A stretch of DNA of 64,000 nucleotides from Gammaproteobacteria bacterium (lineage in GTDB: Bacteria > Pseudomonadota > Gammaproteobacteria > JABDBA01): contig JABDBA010000001.1 of the NCBI GenBank assembly GCA_013288885.1, positions 273,840 to 337,839 of the forward strand, given 5' to 3'. A model generated the notes under the pieces. It saw only the letters and a program-made list of their open reading frames with translations, had not been told where the DNA came from and searched no databases. The position numbers and the translations under genes are program-made. How positions within the stretch are numbered: position 1 is the stretch's first letter; every line of letters begins with the position of its first letter. Below are positions 16,692 to 24,199 of the stretch, one piece after another.

Positions 16692-18403
16692 TAAATTTTT
16701 CTCAAAGGAACGTAATGGGGATGCCACATGATGTTATTAATAGCATTGGTCAACTCAGCAGCAGAAGTTTTTGCTGCAAAGCCTTCTTGTTGTGCTTGTT
16801 GGCCAACGGCGCAAGCAATATTGCGAGCAATATCACGTGCAGTATCTAGCGTTGGTAATAATGGTGCGTTAGGATCTTTTAAAATAGGTGAGCAATCGCT
16901 GAGGGTGGTACATGCCGCCCACAACATCGCGTCGGTTAAACGGGTGGCTTGTGTCGCGATAACACCTAAACCAATACCGGGAAAAACCAGCGCATTATTG
17001 CATTGCGCGATGCGAATTTTTTTGCCGTTAAATTCCAATTCTGGGAACGGGCTACCGGTGGCGATTAGGGCTTTACCGTTAGACCATTGCAAGACATCAA
17101 GAGGATGCGCTTCAACCCGATCAGTTGGGTTTGACAAAGGTAAAATTAACGGGCGTGCAACGTGTTTGATCATTTCTTCAATCACAGTTTGATTAAATGC
17201 ACCGGCTTGGGCAGAACAACCAATCAATATTGTTGGCCGCACATTTTTTATGGTGTCTAATAAATCAATTTTATTGGGCGTGGTTAATGCCCACGACGTT
17301 ACTTCATTTTTGTCGCGCAGATAAGGGCGTTGACCCGGCGATACATCAGTAATAGCAGTGGTTAATAAACCAGGGCGATCGATTAACCATAAACGTGCAC
17401 GCGCTTCTTGTAAGGTCATGCCTGCATGTTGCATCCCCGCGCAGATTTGGTCTGCAATACCTGTGCCTGCTGCACCGGCCCCAAAAATAACAATACGTTG
17501 ATCTTTAAGGGTAGAATTATTGGCTTTAGCAGCAGCCATAATCGTTGCCATGGTCACTACGCCGGTGCCTTGAATATCGTCATTGAAGCTACAAAGTTTA
17601 TCGTGATAAAGATCGAGATTTTTTTTGGCATTTTCACGACCAAAATCTTCCCATTGTAAAAAAACATGGGGGAATTTTTTTTGAATCGCCGCAATAAATT
17701 TTTGGATAAAATCATCGTATTCTTTGCCGCGAATTCGTTTATGGCGTAAACCTAAATACAATGGATCATTTAATAAAAGTTCGTTATCAGTGCCTACGTC
17801 AAGTAAAATTGGCAAGGTGTTTAACGGGCTGATGCCGCCACAGAGCGTATACACCATGAGTTTGGCAATCGGGATATCCATGCCACCCACACCTTGATCG
17901 CCGATGCCTAATACCCCTTCGCCATCGGTGACTACGATCAAATCAATTTGCGGATGTGAGCGATTATCGAGAATTTCTTCAATGCGATCGCCATAAGGGT
18001 AAGCGATATATAAACCACGTGCTTGGCGGAATTCGCGGCTATATTGTTTAACGGCATTGCCAACAATAGGGGTGTATATTAATGGCAGCATCTCACTTAA
18101 ATGATCACTGACCAGTTTATAGAACAAAACCTGGTTTTTATCGTGCAAATTGTTGAGATAGATATTTCTTTGCAGGTCGTTATTGTAACCCTGGAATTGT
18201 AAATAAGCGCGTTTGACTTGTTCTTCTAAGGGTTCCACCTGCACGGGCAATTTGCCCAGCAAGCCAAACACATGGCGCTCTTGCTCGGTAAACGAAGTGC
18301 CTTTGTTCAGCTGCGGGTTGTTTAGTAATATTTTACCGGCCAACGAGGTCTCGATATATTCTTCGCCCGTTTTGGGGTCTTTGACGTGTGTAAAGTTAAG
18401 CAT
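16691..18403 (-). CDS. maeA: NAD-dependent malic enzyme
   Basis: 570 residues, full length for the NAD-linked malic enzymes. Visible features: YTPIVGNAVKQYS with the catalytic Tyr, GEGVLGIGDQGVGGMDI, the metal-binding signature FNDDIQGTGVV and the nucleotide-binding GAGAAGTGIA. It converts malate to pyruvate and CO2 with reduction of NAD. It is the first gene of an operon with PIN-PhoH and is divergent from the D-amino-acid oxidase gene across 72 bp. A TATTAT lies only 5 nt before the ATG, so its transcript may also be nearly leaderless. Confidence 0.95.
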   Translation of the reverse strand: MLNFTHVKDPKTGEEYIETSLAGKILLNNPQLNKGTSFTEQERHVFGLLGKLPVQVEPLEEQVKRAYLQFQGYNNDLQRNIYLNNLHDKNQVLFYKLVSDHLSEMLPLIYTPIVGNAVKQYSREFRQARGLYIAYPYGDRIEEILDNRSHPQIDLIVVTDGEGVLGIGDQGVGGMDIPIAKLMVYTLCGGISPLNTLPILLDVGTDNELLLNDPLYLGLRHKRIRGKEYDDFIQKFIAAIQKKFPHVFLQWEDFGRENAKKNLDLYHDKLCSFNDDIQGTGVVTMATIMAAAKANNSTLKDQRIVIFGAGAAGTGIADQICAGMQHAGMTLQEARARLWLIDRPGLLTTAITDVSPGQRPYLRDKNEVTSWALTTPNKIDLLDTIKNVRPTILIGCSAQAGAFNQTVIEEMIKHVARPLILPLSNPTDRVEAHPLDVLQWSNGKALIATGSPFPELEFNGKKIRIAQCNNALVFPGIGLGVIATQATRLTDAMLWAACTTLSDCSPILKDPNAPLLPTLDTARDIARNIACAVGQQAQQEGFAAKTSAAELTNAINNIMWHPHYVPLRKI

Positions 18404-18440
18404 GGCTTATAATAGCTCTAGTTTTAAAATAGCCCTTATC

Positions 18441-18469
18441 TTACCAAATTTCAATTTAAAAGCTACAAT
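18441..18469 (+). promoter_or_regulatory. Promoter of the D-amino-acid oxidase gene, leaderless type
   Basis: TTACCA (18441-18446), a 17-bp spacer, TACAAT (18464-18469). The ATG at 18476 lies 6 nt past the -10 box, where transcription should start, and no ribosome binding site is present. Confidence 0.55.
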
Positions 18470-18475
18470 TGGCTT

Positions 18476-19372
18476 ATGTCATCTAAAATAGCAATTATAG
18501 GCGCAGGAGTCATTGGTATTACCAATGCTATTGTGTTACTGGAACAAGGGTTTTCAGTCACCGTTTTCAGCAAAGATCAGCCATTGGATACGAACTCCGA
18601 TGCAGCGATCGCGACCTGGTATGCACCGGATGATGAACGCTCGTTGTTGCGGCAACTCTGTTTTGATAGCCTGCCGAAGTTTAGCGAGTTGAGTCAATTA
18701 CCGGAATCGGGCGTGCAGATCATCCCCATGCTCAACTATTTAAACAACGAAGAAACACAGCTAACCCATATACCACTAGCAAATGTCGCTATTTACCGGC
18801 CCCATTTGTTGAATAGATTTAGGCAATTGGGCGGGAAATTAGAAATTACAAAAATAAATAATTTCAATGAGTTGGCTGCTCACTATAACATTATCATTAA
18901 TTGCGCGGGGTGGGAGGCAAAATATCTAACGCAAGACGATGCGATATATCCTATTCGTGGCCAAGTTGAGATTGCAAAAATAAATCCAGCTTTAACACAG
19001 CGTGATTCATTTAATATTAAAGATTTAGAAGCTTATGTGGTTTTTCGCCCGCAAAGCAACGATGTGGTGTTTGGTACTACGCGGCAAATCGGTGATACTG
19101 ATAAAACAGCGCGTGACCAAGATCGCGCAGATATATTTAAAAAAATCGCACCGTTTTTCCCCGCAGTTAATTCATTGACAACGACGACTAAAGTTGGCAT
19201 TCGTTGTGGTCGATCCGATGTGCGTTTAGCAACTGAAATGAGCGGCGAGAATAAAACACTGATCATTCATTGTTATGGACACGATGGTAGTGGGTATAGT
19301 GCGTCGTGGGGCAGCGCTAATCGGATACTTAGTTTTTGTAATGATTATCTGACTTGCGGTAAAAATTGTTAA
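18476..19372 (+). CDS. FAD-dependent D-amino-acid oxidase family protein
   Basis: 298 residues. The N-terminal Rossmann motif KIAIIGAGVIGITNAIVLLEQGF binds FAD; residues TWYAP and the C-terminal HCYGHDGSGYSASWG match the DAAO/D-aspartate oxidase group, in which a GHGGSG-type block ends the FAD site. The family oxidatively deaminates D-amino acids to 2-oxo acids with H2O2. It is somewhat shorter than eukaryotic enzymes (~340). A role in using peptidoglycan-derived or host D-amino acids is possible. The gene has no ribosome binding site and appears leaderless. Its 3' end overlaps the convergent VUT gene by 44 bp. Confidence 0.85.
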   Translation: MSSKIAIIGAGVIGITNAIVLLEQGFSVTVFSKDQPLDTNSDAAIATWYAPDDERSLLRQLCFDSLPKFSELSQLPESGVQIIPMLNYLNNEETQLTHIPLANVAIYRPHLLNRFRQLGGKLEITKINNFNELAAHYNIIINCAGWEAKYLTQDDAIYPIRGQVEIAKINPALTQRDSFNIKDLEAYVVFRPQSNDVVFGTTRQIGDTDKTARDQDRADIFKKIAPFFPAVNSLTTTTKVGIRCGRSDVRLATEMSGENKTLIIHCYGHDGSGYSASWGSANRILSFCNDYLTCGKNC

Positions 19373-20072
19373 AGCTGAATATATTGAATTTGGTTTTATC
19401 GTCATAGATATCGGTTTTTTCAACGGTTTTAAGGTATTTAGCGATTCTAATCGACAGTGGCAATAACAATAATTCGATTGAAATCATAAACACCCAAGAA
19501 TCAAGCACATGAAATATAAAATTGTGCATGTTCATTACGCCATAAAATGCGATGGGTGCATAGGTGAGTTCATCCACAATATACGCCGCAAAAGTAGCGA
19601 TAATAAAGCGAAAAGCCATAAACCTGCCTTGAAACGAAATTTTTAGTTTTGCCACGATAAATGGGTTGACTGTTTCGGTAACTAAATAACTGGCTAACGA
19701 TGCCACGATAATTTGATTACTAGCATGTAAAAAAAGTGGCAGTGTGGTTTTATTCGGTGACAGCGGGCTAAGAAAATGAATGACGAATTGCCCATAAAAA
19801 ATAAAGATCGAAAGAAATAACAAACCCGCTAACACGGCGCGCCGTGCATTTTTATATCCATATACTTCGGTGATAACATCAGTGAGCAAATAGGTCAGTG
19901 GAAACGCGATGGAGCCGGCGCCAGTGCAAAGCCCGAATATTTTAACTTGGCGTGGATCAAACCAGCCCGATGCAAAAGCAGTCATGGAATAGGTGAGCAT
20001 TAAGAACCAAAGATATTTGGGTGTGTTGCTGATGGCAGCAGTGTTGGTAGCTACCGGTTTATCTAAGTACAT
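19329..20072 (-). CDS. VUT/YhhQ-family membrane protein, copy 1
   Basis: 247 residues with about six membrane segments. Family blocks: YLWFLMLTYSMTAFASGWFDPR, FPLTYLLTDVITEVYGYKNARRA (the EVYGY signature) and the C-terminal FMISIELLLLPLSIRIAKYLK. The family (PF02592) includes E. coli YhhQ, an importer of queuosine precursors (preQ0/preQ1). It overlaps the second copy upstream by 10 bp, so the two form a pair, perhaps a heteromer. Several copies in one window suggest more than one substrate. The substrate cannot be told from sequence. Confidence 0.85.
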   Translation of the reverse strand: MYLDKPVATNTAAISNTPKYLWFLMLTYSMTAFASGWFDPRQVKIFGLCTGAGSIAFPLTYLLTDVITEVYGYKNARRAVLAGLLFLSIFIFYGQFVIHFLSPLSPNKTTLPLFLHASNQIIVASLASYLVTETVNPFIVAKLKISFQGRFMAFRFIIATFAAYIVDELTYAPIAFYGVMNMHNFIFHVLDSWVFMISIELLLLPLSIRIAKYLKTVEKTDIYDDKTKFNIFSFNNFYRKSDNHYKN

Positions 20073-20764
20073 GTGTCTTTTCCTATCCCCGCGCTATATT
20101 CCGTATTCAAACTCAAAACACTAAAATTGCTATGATCATCATAAACATCACTATTTTCCACCCGCTTAAGTTTGTTAATAAGATAAATCGTGGGCGGCAA
20201 ACCGCATAACAAAACAGCCAATTTAATAAATAAGGTCGCATAAATAACCGTTGATAAATTAAGCGGGCTGCTGGTTCCATAACTGATCACTAAATTAAAA
20301 ATAATGCTGCTAATGCCCGCCGTGATGGCTGTGGCAATTAATAAACGCAAGCCAAGATTCCGACCACGCCATTTGATTTTTTGTTTGGCCATGATATAGG
20401 CATTAAGCGGTTGCGCAGCAAAATAAGCCAGAGTCGAAGCCAGTGCGAGTTTAATATTCGTCGCGAGTAATGGGTCAAACATAGCGTTATGAGTGGGGTA
20501 ATTCGGGTTAGGCATGTAGATGACTGCTTGACCATACAGCATGAGAAAAATACTAAATAAAAAACCACACCATATCGCGCGACGTGCAAATTTATAGCCA
20601 TAGACTTCGGTGATTAAAGCACATAATAAAAAAGCAGGGATCGATATTAAAATGCCCGCATTAATATCTAAATCGGCAATACGAATTAATTCAGGATTAA
20701 ACCAATTGGCTAACACAATCGTCATTGAGTAGCTCAGGGTTAAGAACCATAAAAATCGTTGCAC
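20063..20764 (-). CDS. VUT/YhhQ-family membrane protein, copy 2
   Basis: 233 residues if read from the GTG at 20764, which has AGGA 6 nt upstream and yields the usual N-terminus QRFLWFLTLSYSM; a TTG at 20794 is the alternative. It has about six membrane segments and the EVYGYKFARRA signature, and is clearly a paralogue of the gene that follows it. It begins 1 nt after the stop of the small gene upstream. A precursor-transport role is known for family members only. Confidence 0.82.
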   Translation of the reverse strand: MQRFLWFLTLSYSMTIVLANWFNPELIRIADLDINAGILISIPAFLLCALITEVYGYKFARRAIWCGFLFSIFLMLYGQAVIYMPNPNYPTHNAMFDPLLATNIKLALASTLAYFAAQPLNAYIMAKQKIKWRGRNLGLRLLIATAITAGISSIIFNLVISYGTSSPLNLSTVIYATLFIKLAVLLCGLPPTIYLINKLKRVENSDVYDDHSNFSVLSLNTEYSAGIGKDTCT

Positions 20765-20765
20765 G

Positions 20766-21065
20766 TTAATTCCTGTTGATAGGTGCGTCTTCAAACGAGA
20801 TTACTAGATTTTTGGCGATCGCTTTGCCAGCGGCTAAACCTAATTTTGCGCGGTTTTCTGGGCTGATGTGCTCAATTTCTGTGGCATTTAATTCTTCCCA
20901 AACTTCTTTGATGGCATGACGTTTGAATGAGCTGGTGCTGGTAACTACCAATTTTTTGCCGACCATTTGTACGCTATCGGGGTGCGATTCTTCTTGCTCT
21001 AAGCCCATGAAGGTGCATAAAATTTTATCTATTTTTTCAAAAATGGTTAAGAGTTGTTTTGCCAT
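20766..21065 (-). CDS. Small protein of unknown function following a repressor
   Basis: 99 residues from ATG 21065 (GGAG 9 nt upstream). No family recognised. It is soluble and mixed alpha/beta in look, with a central KRHAIKEVWEELNATEIEHISPENRAKLGLAAGKAIAKN helical stretch. It lies 20 bp after the S24-type repressor fragment and directly before VUT copy 2, so it is probably cotranscribed with both. A second repressor gene at 42947 is also followed by an unrelated unknown gene. Confidence 0.65.
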   Translation of the reverse strand: MAKQLLTIFEKIDKILCTFMGLEQEESHPDSVQMVGKKLVVTSTSSFKRHAIKEVWEELNATEIEHISPENRAKLGLAAGKAIAKNLVISFEDAPINRN

Positions 21066-21085
21066 GGTTTTGTCTCCGTACAATA

Positions 21086-21445
21086 TTAAGTTTTAGCATT
21101 CACTTGGATAACCACGCCGAGGATCTGATATTGCATGGTCGGCATGAGTATAATGGCTGCGCTATCATCAAATGCTTTCAATGTTTTTTTGTTGCCTTCA
21201 CTATAAAATTTTCTGATTAAAATTTTGTGATGCCCGTGAACTTTGGCTGCAACCAAGGTATCGTTTTCGGCGTGCAGGTCAGTATCCACAATAAAAACCG
21301 AACCTTTTTTGAAGATGGGTTTTAGATCTTCGTCAAGTGTAAAGGCAATTGTATGTGTTGCTTCTTCAGCCAGCTTAACAGCGACGGTACCAATTTGTTG
21401 GGTGCTTAGGCTATCGAGCGAATACAGTGGTACGGTTTTTTTCAA
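21086..21445 (-). CDS. S24/LexA-type repressor C-terminal half (frameshifted)
   Basis: Up to 119 residues, reading from a TTG inside the end of the HTH frame. It is the C-terminal fold of phage C1/LexA-like regulators: FTLDEDLKPIFKKGSVFIVDTD, VAAKVHGHHKILIRKF. The nucleophile Ser position reads Asp and the catalytic Lys position reads Arg, so self-cleavage is not expected. Removing one A from an A7 run (plus-strand T7 at 21436-21442) joins it to the HTH half and gives IIEKTVPLYSLDS, a normal linker. Either the gene is disrupted, the run is a sequencing slip, or +1 frameshifting is used. Confidence 0.65.
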   Translation of the reverse strand: MKKTVPLYSLDSLSTQQIGTVAVKLAEEATHTIAFTLDEDLKPIFKKGSVFIVDTDLHAENDTLVAAKVHGHHKILIRKFYSEGNKKTLKAFDDSAAIILMPTMQYQILGVVIQVNAKT

Positions 21446-21776
21446 TAATGAAGGGGGCTATCGTTTGTGCTTGTACATCAACGGCGGCTTTAGTTTTAAA
21501 GGTAGCTAATAAATCGTCGATGCGAATGTTAAAGCCTTCTGCACGAAAGAACTCAACAATTTTGATCAGTGTCTCAATTTGCGGGTTGCGCACGCGTTTA
21601 TCAGGGTCGGGGTGGATCAGGCGATGCACTATAGAGCGATTAACGTTAATCGATTGCGCCAGTTGGGCGCTGGTGAAATTAACACCATCGCGTTGCGATT
21701 TTTTCGCGATGAGGTCTGATAGTACAAAGTGTATTGCTTCGGTTGATATGTTCACGGTGGTTCCAATTTTTACCAT
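21411..21776 (-). CDS. Repressor N-terminal HTH half (frameshifted from S24 half)
   Basis: 121 residues from ATG 21776. Residues ~30-60 are an HTH (SAQLAQSINVNRSIVHRLIHPDPDKRVRNPQIETLIKIVEFF), a DNA-binding domain of the XRE/phage-repressor type. The frame stops 14 residues after the A7 run; the last residues (NRTTVFAR) are out-of-frame translation. Two dyad sites lie directly upstream at 21802-21842 and are the obvious operators. It is divergent from the HisKA-only gene. Confidence 0.65.
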   Translation of the reverse strand: MVKIGTTVNISTEAIHFVLSDLIAKKSQRDGVNFTSAQLAQSINVNRSIVHRLIHPDPDKRVRNPQIETLIKIVEFFRAEGFNIRIDDLLATFKTKAAVDVQAQTIAPFIIEKNRTTVFAR

Positions 21777-21801
21777 TCAATTTTACACTACTTGACAGGC
21801 T

Positions 21802-21842
21802 GTTGCTTTAAAGCTACCCTTCCACTGTTGCTTGAAAGCAAC
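21802..21842. promoter_or_regulatory. Paired operator sites between repressor and HisKA genes
   Basis: A perfect palindrome GTTGCTT-GA-AAGCAAC (21827-21842) and a related partial one GTTGCTT-TA-AAGC (21802-21814), 25 bp apart. A TTGACA at 21792-21797 on the plus strand is a candidate -35, so binding would cover a promoter in this 116-bp gap. Confidence 0.55.
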
Positions 21843-21892
21843 TTATATTACTAAAAATGACTTAAAGGATTATACCTGAAGAGGGTGCTGCA

Positions 21893-22186
21893 ATGGAAGA
21901 AGAAAATTTAAGTTCCTTAGTCAGTGAATTAGAGTTAAAGCTCGGTTCAACGACTAAACATCCTGATTGCATTCGGCCTATATCAAAATTAAGCCACGAA
22001 CTTTTATTGCCTTTGACCGGAATTTCTGGCCTGGCCGAAGTGCTAGATAATGAAATCCTCACCCCCGATCAAAAAGAATGCGTGGCCGAAATCAAACAAT
22101 CTGCGCTGCAATTACATTTGGTCATCACAAAATTATTAGAAATATTGGCTGCAGGTTCACGAATGCCGATTAAACCCATTAAATAA
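21893..22186 (+). CDS. Stand-alone histidine-kinase dimerisation (HisKA) domain
   Basis: 97 residues with GAGGG 8 nt before the ATG. Residues 28-90 are a HisKA/DHp domain: the H-box SKLSHELLLPLTGISGLAEVL carries the phospho-acceptor His35 in the usual SHELR-PL context. There is no ATPase domain and no receiver or sensor. It could be a phosphotransfer shuttle, a dominant dimerisation partner of a full kinase, or a relic. It is divergent from the frameshifted repressor and shares its operator region; its 3' end overlaps the ATPase-nuclease gene by 8 bp. Confidence 0.7.
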   Translation: MEEENLSSLVSELELKLGSTTKHPDCIRPISKLSHELLLPLTGISGLAEVLDNEILTPDQKECVAEIKQSALQLHLVITKLLEILAAGSRMPIKPIK

Positions 22187-23639
22187 ATAGGTCATCCAGG
22201 GTTGCTATATTGCTAAGCAAATCATCGGCATATAAATTGTTTTTTATGCCACTTGCTGCAATCATGGTAATCAATATATGTTTTTTTGTTCGTGTTTTTT
22301 GCATAAATACATCACGTTTATTGATTAAACTTCTGGCATATTGTTTATCAATGATAAAAGGGTTTTCAGAGTATTTAATTTCGCAAATTGTAATGTTGCC
22401 GTCACGGCGATCAAATAACAAATCTATCTGTGCGCCATCTACCTGGGCTTTTTTAGTTGTTGTATAGCGCCAGCTATTGGCTATGGCTGTAACGGGTATT
22501 TCCAGTTTTTTTCTAATTTGCGGTAGATGCTTATAAACAAGCGCTTCAAATGAATATCCTGCCCAACTATGCCATGCTGAGCTTGATTGAATAGCTTGCC
22601 AATAGCCTTTTTCTAATGATTCTTCTTGTAGTGTATCTCTGATAGGTTCGATCCAATAAAAATAAAATAATGTATATTCATCTGTAATTCGGTAATATAT
22701 CCCCTTCTTTTTATGCTGATACGGTTTGAAGCTTAGTATAAAACCTGCTTCTTTTAATTCTTTAAGTTTGCTGACGATACGACCGCCTTGTGAAAAATGC
22801 TTTGATTTTCGGCTGATGTCTGCTTGCGATATACCATATCTATATTTAGTAATGATCCGCAGTAATTCTATATAGGGTTTCGCTTCATCAAAAAGTGAAG
22901 AAAACAGATTATCAAATTCTTTTAATAGTGGGGCATCTTTGCTAAATGCAATTTTCTCTATAATTTGTGCAGATGATAACCCTTTTTCTATACTTGAGAG
23001 ATAAAATGGCACTCCGCCGGTGACCATGTAAATTTGAGAAATTTGCCAGTTATTTAGTTTTATTCCTCTAGAGAATAAGAATTTTTTAGTTTCTTGCAAC
23101 GTAAATGGTTTTAATTGAATTTTTTTAGTAACACGGTTATGTAACCCACCTTTGTTGTTGATAATCTTTTTAATTATCCAAGAAGCAGAAGACCCACATA
23201 TAATTAATTTCATTCTGGTATCATGGGACCAATAATGGTTCCAAAAATAATCTAGGGCATGTAGTAATTTAGATTTATGCGTCGCCATCCAGGGGAGTTC
23301 ATCTAAGAAAACAATAATTTTCTTATCTTCGTCTGTATGTTTATTAATTGCATCTGTTAAAGCATCAAAAGCATCAAGCCAATTCGTCTGTTCTTTAATC
23401 TCACTTCCCTTGTAGAAAGTCTCGCTAATGGCTTTAATAAAACGTGCGATTTGTTCTGCTAAAGCGCCATCTTTAACACCTGTTGCATGGAAAAAGATAC
23501 ATTTTTTCTTGCTAAAGAAATGTTTAATTAAGAAGGTTTTTCCGATACGGCGTCTCCCGTAAATTGCCAGAAATTCCGCATGTTTTGACGCGCATATATT
23601 TTCTAAAATTTCTTGTTCAGGCAATCTACCTACTAACAT
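22179..23639 (-). CDS. AAA ATPase fused to PD-(D/E)XK nuclease-like domain
   Basis: 486 residues from ATG 23639 (GAGG 9 nt upstream; a GTG 9 nt earlier is less likely). The N-terminal half is an archaeal-type AAA ATPase (PF01637 group): Walker A YGRRRIGKTFLI (about residues 25-36) and Walker B IIVFLDELPW. A winged-helix segment follows (YGISQADISRKSKHFSQGGRIVSKLKELKEAG). The C-terminal part is a DUF234-like nuclease fold with Asp406 (GAQIDLLF) and Glu420-x-Lys422 (CEIKYSE). Family function is poorly known; DNA repair, defence and mobile-element roles have been suggested. Two tandem long palindromes sit directly upstream and a truncated acetyltransferase lies beyond, hinting at an inserted unit. 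Confidence 0.82.
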   Translation of the reverse strand: MLVGRLPEQEILENICASKHAEFLAIYGRRRIGKTFLIKHFFSKKKCIFFHATGVKDGALAEQIARFIKAISETFYKGSEIKEQTNWLDAFDALTDAINKHTDEDKKIIVFLDELPWMATHKSKLLHALDYFWNHYWSHDTRMKLIICGSSASWIIKKIINNKGGLHNRVTKKIQLKPFTLQETKKFLFSRGIKLNNWQISQIYMVTGGVPFYLSSIEKGLSSAQIIEKIAFSKDAPLLKEFDNLFSSLFDEAKPYIELLRIITKYRYGISQADISRKSKHFSQGGRIVSKLKELKEAGFILSFKPYQHKKKGIYYRITDEYTLFYFYWIEPIRDTLQEESLEKGYWQAIQSSSAWHSWAGYSFEALVYKHLPQIRKKLEIPVTAIANSWRYTTTKKAQVDGAQIDLLFDRRDGNITICEIKYSENPFIIDKQYARSLINKRDVFMQKTRTKKHILITMIAASGIKNNLYADDLLSNIATLDDLFI

Positions 23640-23654
23640 AAAAGACACCCTCGG

Positions 23655-23707
23655 TTTGTGTTATCCGGCCACTAATAACTATACTATTGGTGGCCGAATA
23701 ATGCAAG
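23655..23707. repeat. Imperfect palindrome P1 upstream of the ATPase-nuclease
   Basis: Arms 23655-23677 and 23685-23707 around a 7-nt centre. They match palindrome P2 but with several mispairs in the right arm. It ends 16 nt from the ATPase start codon, so it lies in the promoter or 5' leader. Confidence 0.8.
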
Positions 23708-23710
23708 TTT

Positions 23711-23763
23711 TTTGTGTTATCCGGCCACCAATAACGGTGCTATTGGTGGCCGGATAACACAAA
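23711..23763. repeat. Perfect palindrome P2 (23-bp arms)
   Basis: Arms 23711-23733 and 23741-23763 are perfectly complementary over 23 bp with a 7-nt centre (ACGGTGC). Its start is 56 bp from the start of P1, so the two are tandem copies. The core is TTATCCGGCCACCAATA. P2 ends 15 bp from the end of the truncated acetyltransferase fragment. Confidence 0.85.
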
Positions 23764-23777
23764 TTACCACTCAACCT

Positions 23778-23969
23778 TTAACGCAGGTAATCCTTTTCTT
23801 TTGTATCAGCAACAGTGGGTTTTATCTTAGCCCAGGGCATGAATTCAGCTAACATGTCTAATGATTCTGTAATTGCAGCATTAACTACAGCGCTGTCACC
23901 TATCTGCGGCGGCCGTAATACTAAGCGTGGTGTAATGATGGGTGTTGGTAGGTATAGTTCTATACACAT
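23778..23969 (-). pseudogene. N-terminal fragment of a GNAT acetyltransferase (RimJ/RimL type)
   Basis: 63 residues read like the first third of a RimJ/RimL-type N-acetyltransferase (TPRLVLRPPQIGDSAVVNAAI, then LAEFMPWAK), but the acetyl-CoA-binding part is missing. The fragment ends at 23778, right next to palindrome P2, so insertion of the palindrome/ATPase unit probably removed the rest. No remainder was seen on the far side of the ATPase gene. Confidence 0.6.
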
Positions 23970-24125
23970 TTATTTGGATACCGCCTTTTTTAAATGGATG
24001 AAATATTTTTGCAATATTGCATGAAAGTATCCAGATCATTGATGACAAGATTTGGACTGTCGCATTAGACCCAAGATTACTATTATATCACTGCTATTAG
24101 GCTTACACGATTTATAAGAAAACAC

Positions 24126-24134
24126 TGGTACAAT
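24126..24134 (+). promoter_or_regulatory. Extended -10 promoter of the PKS genes
   Basis: TGGTACAAT (extended -10, core 24129-24134) without a good -35 at 17 bp; TTACAC at 24103 is 20 bp away. It is 65 bp before the PKS ATG. The same nonamer occurs at 13754 in a PmrA-box promoter, but no PmrA box is seen here. Confidence 0.4.
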
Positions 24135-24199
24135 ATGACATGTTGTTTAACAATTTAATTAAAAAAACTTAATCCTAAAGTTCAGTATAAGAAATAACT

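Noticed and set aside
23655-23763. CRISPR-like array
   Set aside because: Only two units, each a long palindrome with almost no spacer and no cas genes nearby.
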